DNA of 64,000 nucleotides, taken from NCBI GenBank assembly GCA_024516035.1, contig CM044958.1, positions 9,010,771 to 9,074,770 of the forward strand. Reading direction: 5' to 3'. The position numbers and the translations under genes are program-made. Below, piece after piece: positions 43,003 through 52,895 of the stretch. Below the pieces are notes generated by a model that did not search any database, was not told the DNA's origin, and worked only from the letters and a program-made list of their open reading frames with translations. Position 1 is the first letter of the stretch; each line of letters begins with the position of its first letter. Origin of the DNA: Bactericera cockerelli (taxonomy: Eukaryota; Arthropoda; Insecta; Hemiptera; Triozidae).

Positions 43003-44829
43003 ATGACGATGGTGAATGTAGAAACCACCTTGAAGCCTTTACAAAGTGAAGATTCAGAAGTGAAGCTTAATGAGACATACGATAGTAATTCCGAAGATCA
43101 CACAACGACCACAGACACATCGAAGACCTCACCGATTTCACAAACACCCATGCACATAGAAGGATCTAAAAGCTTAACCATGCACATAGAAGCGACCAAC
43201 ACAGAAACGACTCTTGTAAAGAGCGACTTTTTCAGAACGTCTTACCCGTCGCTCAACATCATCATTAACCATGTCGATAGCGTCATCAGTCGCATCAAGC
43301 CTGTGAATTTTGAGCCGCCCAGTTATTTGGACGAGAATCTGTTGAAACCAGACACCCCCCCTGATGTGATTGACCCGCGTCCGAGGATTCCACTTCATAC
43401 AGAGTCTCAGTCATTCTTTGTGAGTATGGAACAATATTTTCAATACCTTAACATGTATGCTCGAAAGTAAATAAGGTTATTTTCTATCAAGTTGAGCATA
43501 ACTACTCAGCTCCTTACAAATTAAAAAAAAAATTCCTCATAGAGCTACCTAGGTAAAACCAACAACAAGGATAGTAGTGCTACTTTAGTTCAAGAATATA
43601 TGAAAATGAGAACATTCTTCAAACCAATACATTAAAATCTAACGTATTTTTGTCAACCCGCGCTCGTAGGCGAGCCGAGCGCCTACGTTAAGTACGCAGC
43701 AACGGCCTATATTAATAAGTTGATGGTCCAATTATGGTGCTCCTGAAAGTCTGCTGTGACATTTCACAAAAGATTAAACTTACATGTTACCATTGTTATA
43801 CTTTAGAGATCAAAGTTTTGTGAAATACTCATATTGTTCGTAGAAACAAACGAAATATGTAAATAACGCATTCTGACATCGCTTGACTGCGTTCAATGAA
43901 TGAGATACCATCCTCTTGAATTCAAATAGAAGTTAATTTTGAAGAGGGTCACAATGTTCGAATCTCCTGTTGGCGAGAACTAATTTGTAATCTTGCTTTT
44001 TTATAAGAGTACATAGTATGATAAAATGGAAATACGAGTATATATAACCACTTTCAACTATTTTCAATAAAATATTTTTTTTTTTAACTATCTTGCTTTT
44101 ATAAAAACGAAGGAAAAGAAAATGATCCAAAAAGTCTGTATTAAAGATACTCTTGAATTTACGTAATTTTACTGTTGGGACCCCAAAAACAAGAGAATAA
44201 TGACCTGTTCCTGTTTCTCTTTCGATTTACGATACCGAGTTATACCATCTTCCACTATTATTTCCTTTTCTTGTTTTGAATTATCTTTACTCTCTAATTG
44301 TTGTTAATTTATTACATTGTATTTATACTCAAATAAATAAAGAGGTGCTTTGTTAAACTGTTGCCATAATGAGACTACCTGTCTTGCGCTGACAGTCTAA
44401 ATAAAGCACTACTTATACTTATACTTATACCTCACACTTCCTAATCGACAGGTCACGCTTCGCGAGCATCTCGTCAACTTCCAAACCTCGCAGAACATCC
44501 CTCACGAGGCGTACAACTTCGTCTCGCTTCTCACCACCCTGTGTGCGCTCGGCTGCAAGGCCATCCACTCTGTGTTCCTCATCGTGACCGCCCTCCTGCC
44601 CATGATGGAGATCCTCATTCACATCCTGCGCTTCCTCGTGGACCGTGGGCTGGCGATCGCCAACACGCGGGGTCGCCAGGAGCGCTTCCGCCGCTGGCTC
44701 ATCTTCGGCGTCGAGGCGTCTGTCGTGATCTGCCTGGTCATCTTCGTCACCAGCTCTGTCCTCCTGCCTCTCGGCTCCCTGAGCGTGCTCATCCTCTACA
44801 AGATTTTGATCTTCTTCTTTGCCATGTGA
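43003..44829 (+). CDS. Two-exon membrane protein of unknown function
   Basis: Exons 43003-43419 and 44452-44829 join in phase 0 (donor GTGAGT, acceptor CGACAG) and give about 264 residues. Intron retention would add 17 codons and then stop. The first 75 residues are Ser/Thr/Glu-rich and probably disordered. A short ordered-looking segment follows (SLNIIINHVDSVISRI). The second exon is much richer in GC. It encodes hydrophobic segments, one likely at VFLIVTALLPMMEILIHIL and one or two after the basic RGRQERFRRW (VVICLVIFVTSSVLL, LSVLILYKILIFFF). The protein ends five residues past a hydrophobic stretch, so it is probably C-terminally anchored. There is no obvious signal peptide. A TATA box precedes and AATAAA follows the gene. 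It lies between the two DM4-like paralogues and may be functionally linked to them; this is unproven. Confidence 0.78.
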
Positions 44830-44875
44830 ATCAAGAGGAATTGTCGCTCTGACATGTGTGAAAAATGGGGAGTCA

Positions 44876-44881
44876 AATAAA
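44876..44881 (+). terminator. Polyadenylation signal of the two-exon gene
   Basis: AATAAA lies 47 bp after the stop codon. Confidence 0.75.
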
Positions 44882-45324
44882 ACTTGTAGACTGAATCCAT
44901 TTAGAGTTTTTTTTCTCTCTCTTTATGTCGTTGTCTTTTTTTTAATTTCAAAACCGAATATTGCATTATTTCATGATTTGGTAGTCAAAATGCCTCTTTT
45001 ATCGAGGACTCTGAAGAATTTTAATCTAGTGGTATAAATATAAAGCTCAAGATGTACAATTTATATTAATATACTTGGTTTGAGAATGTATTTCACTCAA
45101 GATCTATGCTTTCCATTCTAGAGACACCACGCATCCACAGAAAAAGCTGCTACCTTTCTCAAAATCGCCCGATAGTGAAGAATACAACCAGAACTTCTTC
45201 ATAAACAGTTTTCCTACACTTCGTCCCCACTTACCGATACCGATTTTCTCGTTGCGATATTTTTTCGTCGACAAGCCTCGTCTAAGAGGCCAAGCCGCTT
45301 ATACTTTTTACTTTTGCTTTTTAA

Positions 45325-45670
45325 CACATAAACAACCGGGGAGTGGGTGACTTCTCCCATGAGACCGGCGAGAAAAACCGTGCACTGGTAGTCAAGTGGT
45401 TAACGCGCTAGTCTGGTAATCCAGGTAGTGTAGGGATCCGTTGGTTCAAATCTCACCCAGTGCAGTAATTTTTCCTCATTTATTTGAGTTTGTGGCCACA
45501 TAAAGATAACAAGACTCTGAGGGTTAGCTGGTAGAAAATGCTTTGAGCATTAACCTGGCATGGTGGTTACCTTCCACTAGTTCCACTGAAGAGTGTTATT
45601 ATTATAATTAGGCTATACGAATCCGTGGTATATGCGTGTACCACCGACGGTACACCCGGTTGTCTGAGTG
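45325..45670. mobile_element. TTAA-flanked MITE with a SINE inside
   Basis: TTAA lies at 45321-45324 and 45671-45674. The ends CACATAAACAACCGG and CCGGTTGTCTGAGTG, with GTGTACCACCGACGGTACAC near the right end, mark it as the relative of 9396-9546 in opposite orientation. A family E SINE (45380-45607) splits it. Confidence 0.8.
45380..45607 (+). repeat. SINE family E, complete copy
   Basis: The tRNA-like head GTCAAGTGGTTAACGCGCTA with B box TTGGTTCAAATCTC is followed by the body (AAGACTCTGAGGGTTAGCTG), the small palindrome AATGCTTTGAGCATT and an (ATT)n end. Confidence 0.88.
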
Positions 45671-46149
45671 TTAAATGCTTTCAGTAAGTTGTTCATTTAC
45701 AGAGACGGGAGAAAATCGTAATAGGAAATGTATCAGTATTGGGAACGGGGCGGGGTTTCATTCTCAAATCATTCACTAGAAACTAATTATGTATCATTCC
45801 CAAAGAGAAAAAAACCAACGCGCGGTAAAATTTAATCAAAATTCTTTCGTTTCCAATATGAAATCATTTCTTTTTATGTTTCACTTGTCGAAGCAAAGTC
45901 AAAGCGAAATTATTTTGTTTTGCTGAAAGTCAAAAGTGTTATGTATGCTCTGTTCGTAGCACTCGTGTCAAAGGTCTGAGCTTTGACACCCGAAGCTCTA
46001 CAAAGGCACACCTTTAGTATTTTACTTTGATGATGTTACATCACATCAAAATTAAAATTCACGCTTGAAAAGTAGGTCTTACGAAATCATTACATATAGG
46101 TACAAAAGAATTGTGTCAAATTACAACAATAAACGATGTAACGCATACA

Positions 46150-46262
46150 TAACTATTAGAACATAGCAACGTAATTACATACATGTAGGTATAATATATA
46201 AGTCATATAAATATTGTACATATGTGTAGGTATAATATATATGTCATATAAATAGTGTACAT
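46150..46262 (+). repeat. Tandem duplication of about 52 bp
   Basis: GTAGGTATAATATATAAGTCATATAAATATTGTACAT-like sequence occurs twice in a row (AT-rich). Confidence 0.75.
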
Positions 46263-46584
46263 TTATCATTTTTATACACAATGTCACACCGAAATGAACT
46301 CAAAGAATCAACCTCCGATGCAACGCTGTCGTACATGCAACTAATTTTCGTGAATGATGCAAGTTTGTTTTTGCTAGATTTATGAAAAGAATAGGTGAAC
46401 TAAAGATAAAATAGAATTCTGAACAAGAAAGCTATAGGAAGTTCGAGTTATCTTAGCTCACTAGACCTTTATATCACAAATTTAGTGGGTAGCGCAGAAT
46501 TATAGGACTTTTCAATATCTTTACTATCCTAATACCTATCTTGTTTTTGCCTATAATTCCGCCACTGGTCGCTGCTCACATTAA

Positions 46585-46710
46585 AGCAGCTACCTACTCA
46601 TTTTTCCTCACGAGGTATGAGTGGACCCCGAACAGCAAAGTACCCGCCGGGGACTGAACCCAGGTCATCGTGCGTGCAATGCCTAGCGCGCTAATCACTA
46701 GACCTTTAGA
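46585..46710 (-). repeat. tRNA-headed SINE (family H)
   Basis: The reversed head has ACTGAACCCAGGTCATCGTG and GCCTAGCGCGCTAATCACTA. The body GGTATGAGTGGACCCCGAA resembles a short fragment near 10318-10355. Confidence 0.65.
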
Positions 46711-46883
46711 CCTGATTTGTCTCGAGAACAAAACAATTTTCAAAATTAGTTTCTAAGAAGTTAGGTATTTATTACAGCAGGAAATGTTCACTGTGAATAG
46801 ACTTTGCATTGAATAACTTTTTGACGTCTCTTTGACCTTGGACGCATATGTTCCTTATACTTCAGAATTTTTCTACTTTTCTC

Positions 46884-47222
46884 TTATTATTATTATTATT
46901 ATCTGACCTGGTTGCAGGGTTTTCAGTGAAACCCTTACAATTAACACTGCGACCTAATTAGATCTATTGTGACCAGTTGATTCTATTTGATTTTAACGTC
47001 CTGACTTAGATAGATAGTCAGGACGGGGGTTTTACCCTCCATTCGCTGAAAATCGTACCAGCTACCCACATTAACCTCACCCAGCCTGGGTAGGGCCGGA
47101 AATGGCAGCCTCACGTGTTTGGATGGAACAGAATTTTCTTCGAAAAGTCTGCCCCAGCCGGGAGTTGAACTCGGGAACTCTGGACTACGGGCAGTAGTCA
47201 CAACCATTACGCCACGGAGTGC
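46884..47222 (-). repeat. SINE family A, full-length reference copy
   Basis: It contains, in minus orientation, the tRNA-like head (near 47222), the core, the CGTTAAAATCAAATAGAATC segment and the distal module with CTAATTAGGTCGCAGTG, ending in (AAT)n. It shows the state of the SINE at 1931/7511 before the LINE inserted. Confidence 0.9.
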
Positions 47223-47754
47223 TGCCTTTTCTCTTACCTTCTTCATTCTAAATTTTCTTTCTTAAAAAGTCTCTAAGGTTTACTTCTCAAGATATCAATT
47301 TAGGTTTATGAAAAAATAGCTAAGAAAATCTACGTTGCAGTAATTTTGTGGTATTGATATAAATAAATGCTAAGGTAGATTTTTTACATAATTGAAACGT
47401 GGTCTTCAATTTATAATTAAACTAAAAGTACTAAAATGTATTACAATAACACCTAACGTTTATCTTAGCTAGAGTTTTTCTTTAACTCTTCTTAATTATT
47501 GAAATTATTGCCAGTAAAAAATTATTACCATAGGCAATAACCCTTAAGACATAATTATGATTATATTTATTTTTCTATTTTTTTCCTTTTTATTGTATAT
47601 AGGATTGTTTCTCTGTCTTATCCCGCTTAAGCACGGTCGACGTTGTTTAACCTCACGGGTGAGGTTGGTTGGAATATAATGTTACTCTGTTTTATCCCGC
47701 TTTTATTATCGGTCTTGGCACGTTTTTACGGCTGGATGCCCTTCCTAACACCAG
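47223..47754. other. Intergenic stretch, no gene
   Basis: AT-rich. A block at 47605-47754 (TCTTATCCCGCTTAAGC repeated as TTTTATCCCGCTTTTAT) looks like an unidentified repeat. Confidence 0.45.
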
Positions 47755-47987
47755 CGATTCTATTTGATTTAACGTCCTGGATCAGGACGGGGGCTTGACA
47801 CTCCATTCGCTGGGAATCGTACCTGCTACCCACATTAACCTCACCCAGCCTGGGTAGGGCCGGAAGTGCCAGCCTCACATGTACGCAGGGAACAGAATTT
47901 TCTGTGTGAAAAATCTGCTCCAACCGTGGATCGAACTCTGGATCTCTGGAGTACGGGCAGTAGTCACAACCGTTACGCCACGGAGGA
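47755..47987 (-). repeat. SINE family A copy
   Basis: It has the head (CCGTTACGCCACGGAGG reversed) and core (ACCTCACCCAGCCTGGGTAG) and ends at GATTCTATTTGA without the distal module. Confidence 0.88.
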
Positions 47988-48236
47988 TGGTATTAAATTC
48001 TTTATTAACAGGGCATAACTATGTACAAACAATTAATGATGCAAAATTAAAAAAATACAAAATTGACAACAATATAAACAAGAAAAAGATAAACAACATA
48101 GATAAAATATAGGGATGACCTTACTAAAAGGCGGGGTTATTGCCTATGGCAACCTCTTCCAAGTCTTCCACCCAACCCTTAACAATTGAGTCAATGAGTG
48201 AGGTCATTTTCCTCAATAGTTTTTCATTTCTATTCT

Positions 48237-48508
48237 ATAATTAAGCACTCGCTTGCTATGCGGAAGGTCCCGGGTTTGATCCCCCGTGCCGACAAAAATT
48301 TGTATTCATAATTTGGTTGCAATTGTTTGTAAGGGATACCTTCCGGGGCGCTCGTGTTGACCCAGCACCTAAATGGGAAGTATTGTGTCACTTCTCGCCA
48401 ATCAGAGGGGAGGCATACTACGGGATGGGCAGGCTTCAACACAGACCACAAGCGTCTACAGTAGCTCCTGTTTCATGGCTACGAAATAAAAAGGCTGTGA
48501 AACACTCA
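48237..48508 (+). repeat. SINE family C, plus-strand copy
   Basis: The head AAGCACTCGCTTGC and B box GGTCCCGGGTTTGATCCCC lead into CGTGCCGACA, GGATACCTTCCGGGGCGCTC and GGGAAGTATTGTGTCACTTC, ending near GAAATAAAAAGGCTGTGAAA. A family F-like tail (TTATTGCCTATGGCAACC) lies upstream at 48138. Confidence 0.88.
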
Positions 48509-49377
48509 CCTTTTTTATATATTACATATATTTTTTTTCATTGTTCAATTACATAGTACGTAAGTACGGTATATTAGCATAGACCAACCTACATATTATT
48601 GAATACTAAAAAGTAACTATGTGCCACCTGCGGAACGACCTACTTCTCATGTGGTTACCTGATGAAAAGCCATACATCCGATATTGTTCATTTATTTTAT
48701 AAAACCACTTGACTTGCGATGATCTCGACTCAGTCTGCTTAGATCTTGTTGCCAATAGTGAAGTCATAGAGAAGATTGGATGCTGATCCAACAAGAAGGT
48801 AAGATTTTCGGGTCCCTTGGGATTTTAGATGAGCCGCTATTTTTTCGCTGTGAACATAATTTTAAACTTTTTCACTTTGAACGTAAAATATCTTCCTTGA
48901 TTTTTATATCAAACATTTTCAAACCCAACTTGATATTCAAATAAATAAAATATCAGTTAAGTGAGTCTTTTTTTTCAATTAAGCACTTTAACCAATATTA
49001 TATGGTGGTTCGTGCCGTTCCTCAAGTTCTATACCAGGTGAAGGAAGTTTACACTTTTCAGAAATGCCATCAATGAGTCCACATCACTGGGTTTTCTCCA
49101 TGTGTTTGAGTTTTCATCTTTTCATAGTTGGCCTATATGTATGTACTTCTAATTACTTGTTTACTGCACCCTTAGCGATGAAGCCATTTGTATTCATTTT
49201 GTAATTATGTAGTTCTAAAGTAGAGTCTTAATAAAACCGCTAATCTAATAAATTTGATTTAAAAAATAATAAAATTAAGCCAACGACCTCTATCCTAAGC
49301 CCAGAGAAAAGAACATCAACTTCAAATATATCGAGGCTGTAGGTAACTCATTTTTCACCGAGGCATTTTTTTTTTTT
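48509..49377. other. Intergenic stretch, no gene or known repeat seen
   Basis: AT-rich. The short open frames show no conserved motif. Confidence 0.45.
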
Positions 49378-49678
49378 TTTTAAAGATGAGTGTTTCACAG
49401 CCTTTTTTATTTCGTAGCCATGAAACAGGAGCTACTGTAGACGCTTGCGGTCTGTGTTGTAGCCTGCCCATCCCGTAGTATGCCACTCCTCTGATGGGTG
49501 GGAAGTGACACAATACTTCCCAATTGGGTACTGGGTCAACACGAGCGCACCGGAAGGTATCCCTTACAAACAATTGTAACCAAATTAAGAATACAATTTT
49601 TTGTCGGCACGGGGGATCGAACCCGGGTCCTTCCGCATGGCAAGCGACTGCTTAACCACTGAACTAATCGCGCGCTGT
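49378..49678 (-). repeat. SINE family C, minus-strand copy
   Basis: The same elements as 48237 in reverse: GAGTGTTTCACAGCCTTTTT, CACCGGAAGGTATCCCTTAC, GATCGAACCCGGGTCCTTCC, and a head ending AACTAATCGCGCGC. A T-run at 49368-49380 is the A-tail. Confidence 0.9.
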
Positions 49679-49980
49679 AATACTTTATTTTCTGTAATAC
49701 TTTATTTTTATTTTGCTTTTTATTATTTATTTATATTTTACATAACGTCTCCTTACACTAGAGGTCATTCAACCTTTTATTCATTCAACCCTGGAAACTT
49801 ACAACTACCTACATTAGCTTCACTCAGCCTAGTTTTGGTCTAGAATCGACAAAATAAAGTATCTTCGAATTCAAGGAATCACCCACCTAATCCTAACCTC
49901 GCTAGGCGTTACTTAGTTTCAGCGACACTACGAGAACTGGGCCCCGTTCCAGAAAACACTCTCCACTCTCATACAATATA

Positions 49981-50183
49981 ATAATACTCTTTGGTGGAAG
50001 GTTACCACCAGGTGAGGTTAATGCTCAAAGCATTTTCTACCACCTAACCCTCAGAGTCTTATTATAATGTGGTCACAAACTCAAATTAAAGAGGAAAAAT
50101 TCCTGCACTGGGTGGGACTCGAACCAACGGATCCCTACCTGGATTACCAGAGGAGCGCCTTAACCACTTGACTACCAGAGCAC
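49981..50183 (-). repeat. SINE family E, minus-strand copy
   Basis: GGTTACCACCAGGTGAGGTT, CACCTAACCCTCAGAGTCTT and the reversed head GACTCGAACCAACGGATCCC match 45380-45607. Confidence 0.88.
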
Positions 50184-50554
50184 GATAATCTCATAATCCC
50201 CAAATCTCTGCAATCGTCACACAATCGTCCGGTCGGTTAATTTGAACGCAATAACCAATCAGAGTGCATTGTGTGCTGACGGTTGAAAGGGAGATTTGGG
50301 GATTTTGAGTGCTTTCTGGAACAAGGGCTTGGGTTGGGTGGAAGAGATTGCCATAGGCAATAACCCCACCCTTTAGTTCAGACATATTTATTTATCTATT
50401 TCTTTCCATTTTATTGTTTCCATTTTTCTATTCTCTTTTATAATAATTATTTGTATTGTACAATGTACATATAGATATATGCCGTTTTATCTAATAAAGC
50501 ATATAATAATAATATTATTATTATTAAACATGTTGGATCAAGTTTTATTTACAA

Positions 50555-50809
50555 CTAGCCGTTTGCCCGTGCTTTGCAACGGGACTAAATTTCAAATTTA
50601 CTAAGGCATGGCCGTACTGCTGGACAGCAATGCCTTTTTTAAATTTTTATAATTTTTCTGGACAAAGCGATAATGGTTTTGGGGAGGGTCAATTCTGAGA
50701 CATTTTTCGCTATCTCTTACCGTTTTGGCTAAACAACTCCGGACAAACAAACAAAATAAAAACATAGGTAGGTAGTAGGTAGTCCTTTTTTCTGTTTTAT
50801 ATATAGAGA
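50555..50809 (-). mobile_element. Non-autonomous Helitron-like element, copy 1
   Basis: The minus strand starts TCTCTATATATAAAACAG after an A and ends in CTAG before a T, with a short GC hairpin (CCGTT...AACGG) just inside the 3' end. There is no target duplication or inverted terminal repeat. These are Helitron/Helentron hallmarks. Copies lie at 51630 and 53412. Confidence 0.85.
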
Positions 50810-50867
50810 TAAAGTAGGTACATAGAATATTTAGTATTTACATAGAAATTGAAAAAAAAAAAACAAA

Positions 50868-50930
50868 ACTTGATCAAGGGCGGTGCTAATGCCAACGGCA
50901 TTCTCTTCCATTAAGGGCCTGGTGTGATAA
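50868..50930 (+). repeat. Family F SINE tail before the DM4-like paralogue B
   Basis: CTTGATCAAGGGCGGTGCTA, then AATGCCAACGGCATTCTCTT, as at 252-305. Confidence 0.55.
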
Positions 50931-50972
50931 CGAGCTATTAACACTTGGTTTATTATTTCTTTCTCTTCCAGG

Positions 50973-52842
50973 ATGGTTCCTCTTTCACTCCTGTTCCTGA
51001 TAACCGCCCATCTGCTGCAGAATGAGATTACGCCCTCCTATGCGGCTGTCAACAAGTTTCCAGACATTAATATACCTTCCAAGTGAGTTTTCTTAAGCGA
51101 CTTGATCATGAAATAGAACAGAAAAAGTGAAAACTGTACTTATACTGAGGGTTGAGACTTTTTATAGACAAGAAGATCATCAACCTATAATACTATCGTT
51201 CTGAAATTGAGATAAAAAGAAATAATTGACACAAAAAAACACTTTTGGGAACAAAGAAGCTTCTCCCGGTCCCATTAGCTCAGAAGTCAAGGCATCTATC
51301 TGGTAATCCAGAGTTTACGGGTTCGAAAACCAGCCGGGACTTTTTTATTTTGTATTTGCACTTTATTTTTTTATACAAAACAATCACAATAAATTATTAA
51401 CAGAGATAAAAAAAATTAACAAAATGAAATATATAAAATAAATATTTTCATTGAAATGTACAATATTGTCTTGTAATCCGGGGCAAAGTTATTTCCCTAA
51501 GCGCTCTCTGCCACTTAACACTTGACCCCTGACTTAAAGAGCCGACAAGTTATCCTCCTACATGGAATGATAGGGTAGGGTGACGAAAGGAGGGGGTGGG
51601 GGACCGAACCCATCGGACAGTATATAAAACTAGCCGTTTGCCCGTGCTTTGCAACGGGACTAGATTTCAAATTTACTAAGGCATGGCCGTACTGCTGGAC
51701 AGCAATGCCTTTTTGAACTTTTTATAACTTTTCTGGACAAAGCGATAATGGTTTTGGGGGGGACAATTCTGAGACATTTTTCGCTATCTCTTACCGTTTT
51801 GGCTAAACAACTCCGGACAAACAAACAAACATGGGTAGGTAGGTAGTCCTTTTTTCTGTTTTATATATAGAGATTATTATTATTCTTTCACAGCGGCATC
51901 CTACCCCAGCCAGTGCAATATTTCCACCACCCCGAGGAGGAGGGGGAGGGGCCCGAGGCTCCCCAGGAGGAGGGGGGGGACCGGAGGGGGGACGTACAGA
52001 CCCAGGGGGGGCGGGGCCAGAAGGCGAGGTTTGGGTTCAACCACGGCAGCTCCTCATACGGTGGAGGGGGAGGCATTGATGTGAGTATAGCTGCAAACAT
52101 ACCTTGCCCATTGGTGGACCTTACTCATTGGTGTACTTTGGCCTCCTCATCTATTCACCTCCATTTTACTTCCGAGAAATTTCTAATATTAGAAATCGGA
52201 AGTATTGTGTTCGTTTTTGTAAAAAAAAAATATTTTTTTGCTCCGATTTTTTTTCATATTTCTGGGCGTTTCATAACCTCCTGAGCAACTTTGTTTTTTT
52301 TTTTTTACTTTCGGGGGAAATTAAAATGCAAAATCGAGTTCTCAAGTCATGGACTTAGCACTGGTTTTCCCCATCTAAGACAATACGCAAATCAAGACTT
52401 AGCGCTATAATGTAGAGGTATTACAAAAACGTCTATCAATTCCGCCCTATTATATGTATTAATTATACCAAGAAAACACCAAACTGTTTGAAAACACTTG
52501 TATAAGGTAAATGAACGTTCTCAAGCCAGCGTCGATGGCGCGTTGAATGCACCGGTTCTTGTTGGATCACCGAAGTTAAGCAACGTCCAGCGAGGTGAAG
52601 ACTTCGTGATGCTGGCATTCCGGCCCAACCCAGGCTGGGTGAGGTTAATGTGGGTAGCAGGTTTGTGAGTTTCCTGCGAATGGAGGGTAATACCCCCGTG
52701 GTGATATGACCATGCAGTTGAAAGCGACGTTAAACCAAAAAAAAAAGAACGTTCTCTAACAGAGCATTCTTAAACAGACCTGACGGCCATTTACCAAAAT
52801 GTGGACTTGAACCGTCTATCTGTGCACAGGAACTAAACTTCA

Positions 52843-52895
<53 letters not shown>

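Larger units (their letters stand above)
44882..46883. other. Intergenic stretch with a MITE and SINEs
   Basis: No coding signal was seen. It holds the TTAA element at 45325-45670, a tandem duplication near 46150-46262 and a tRNA-headed SINE at 46585-46710. Confidence 0.55.

Noticed and set aside
51268..51345. Possible functional tRNA gene
   Set aside because: The anticodon arm is irregular, the T arm reads GGTTCGAAAACC and the sequence resembles family D SINE heads, so it is a SINE head or pseudogene. The same reasoning applies to all tRNA-like heads in the window.
52523..52640. 5S rRNA gene
   Set aside because: The latter part of 5S is deleted and the sequence continues into a SINE core, A-tail and 10-bp target duplication, so it is a retroposed SINE.
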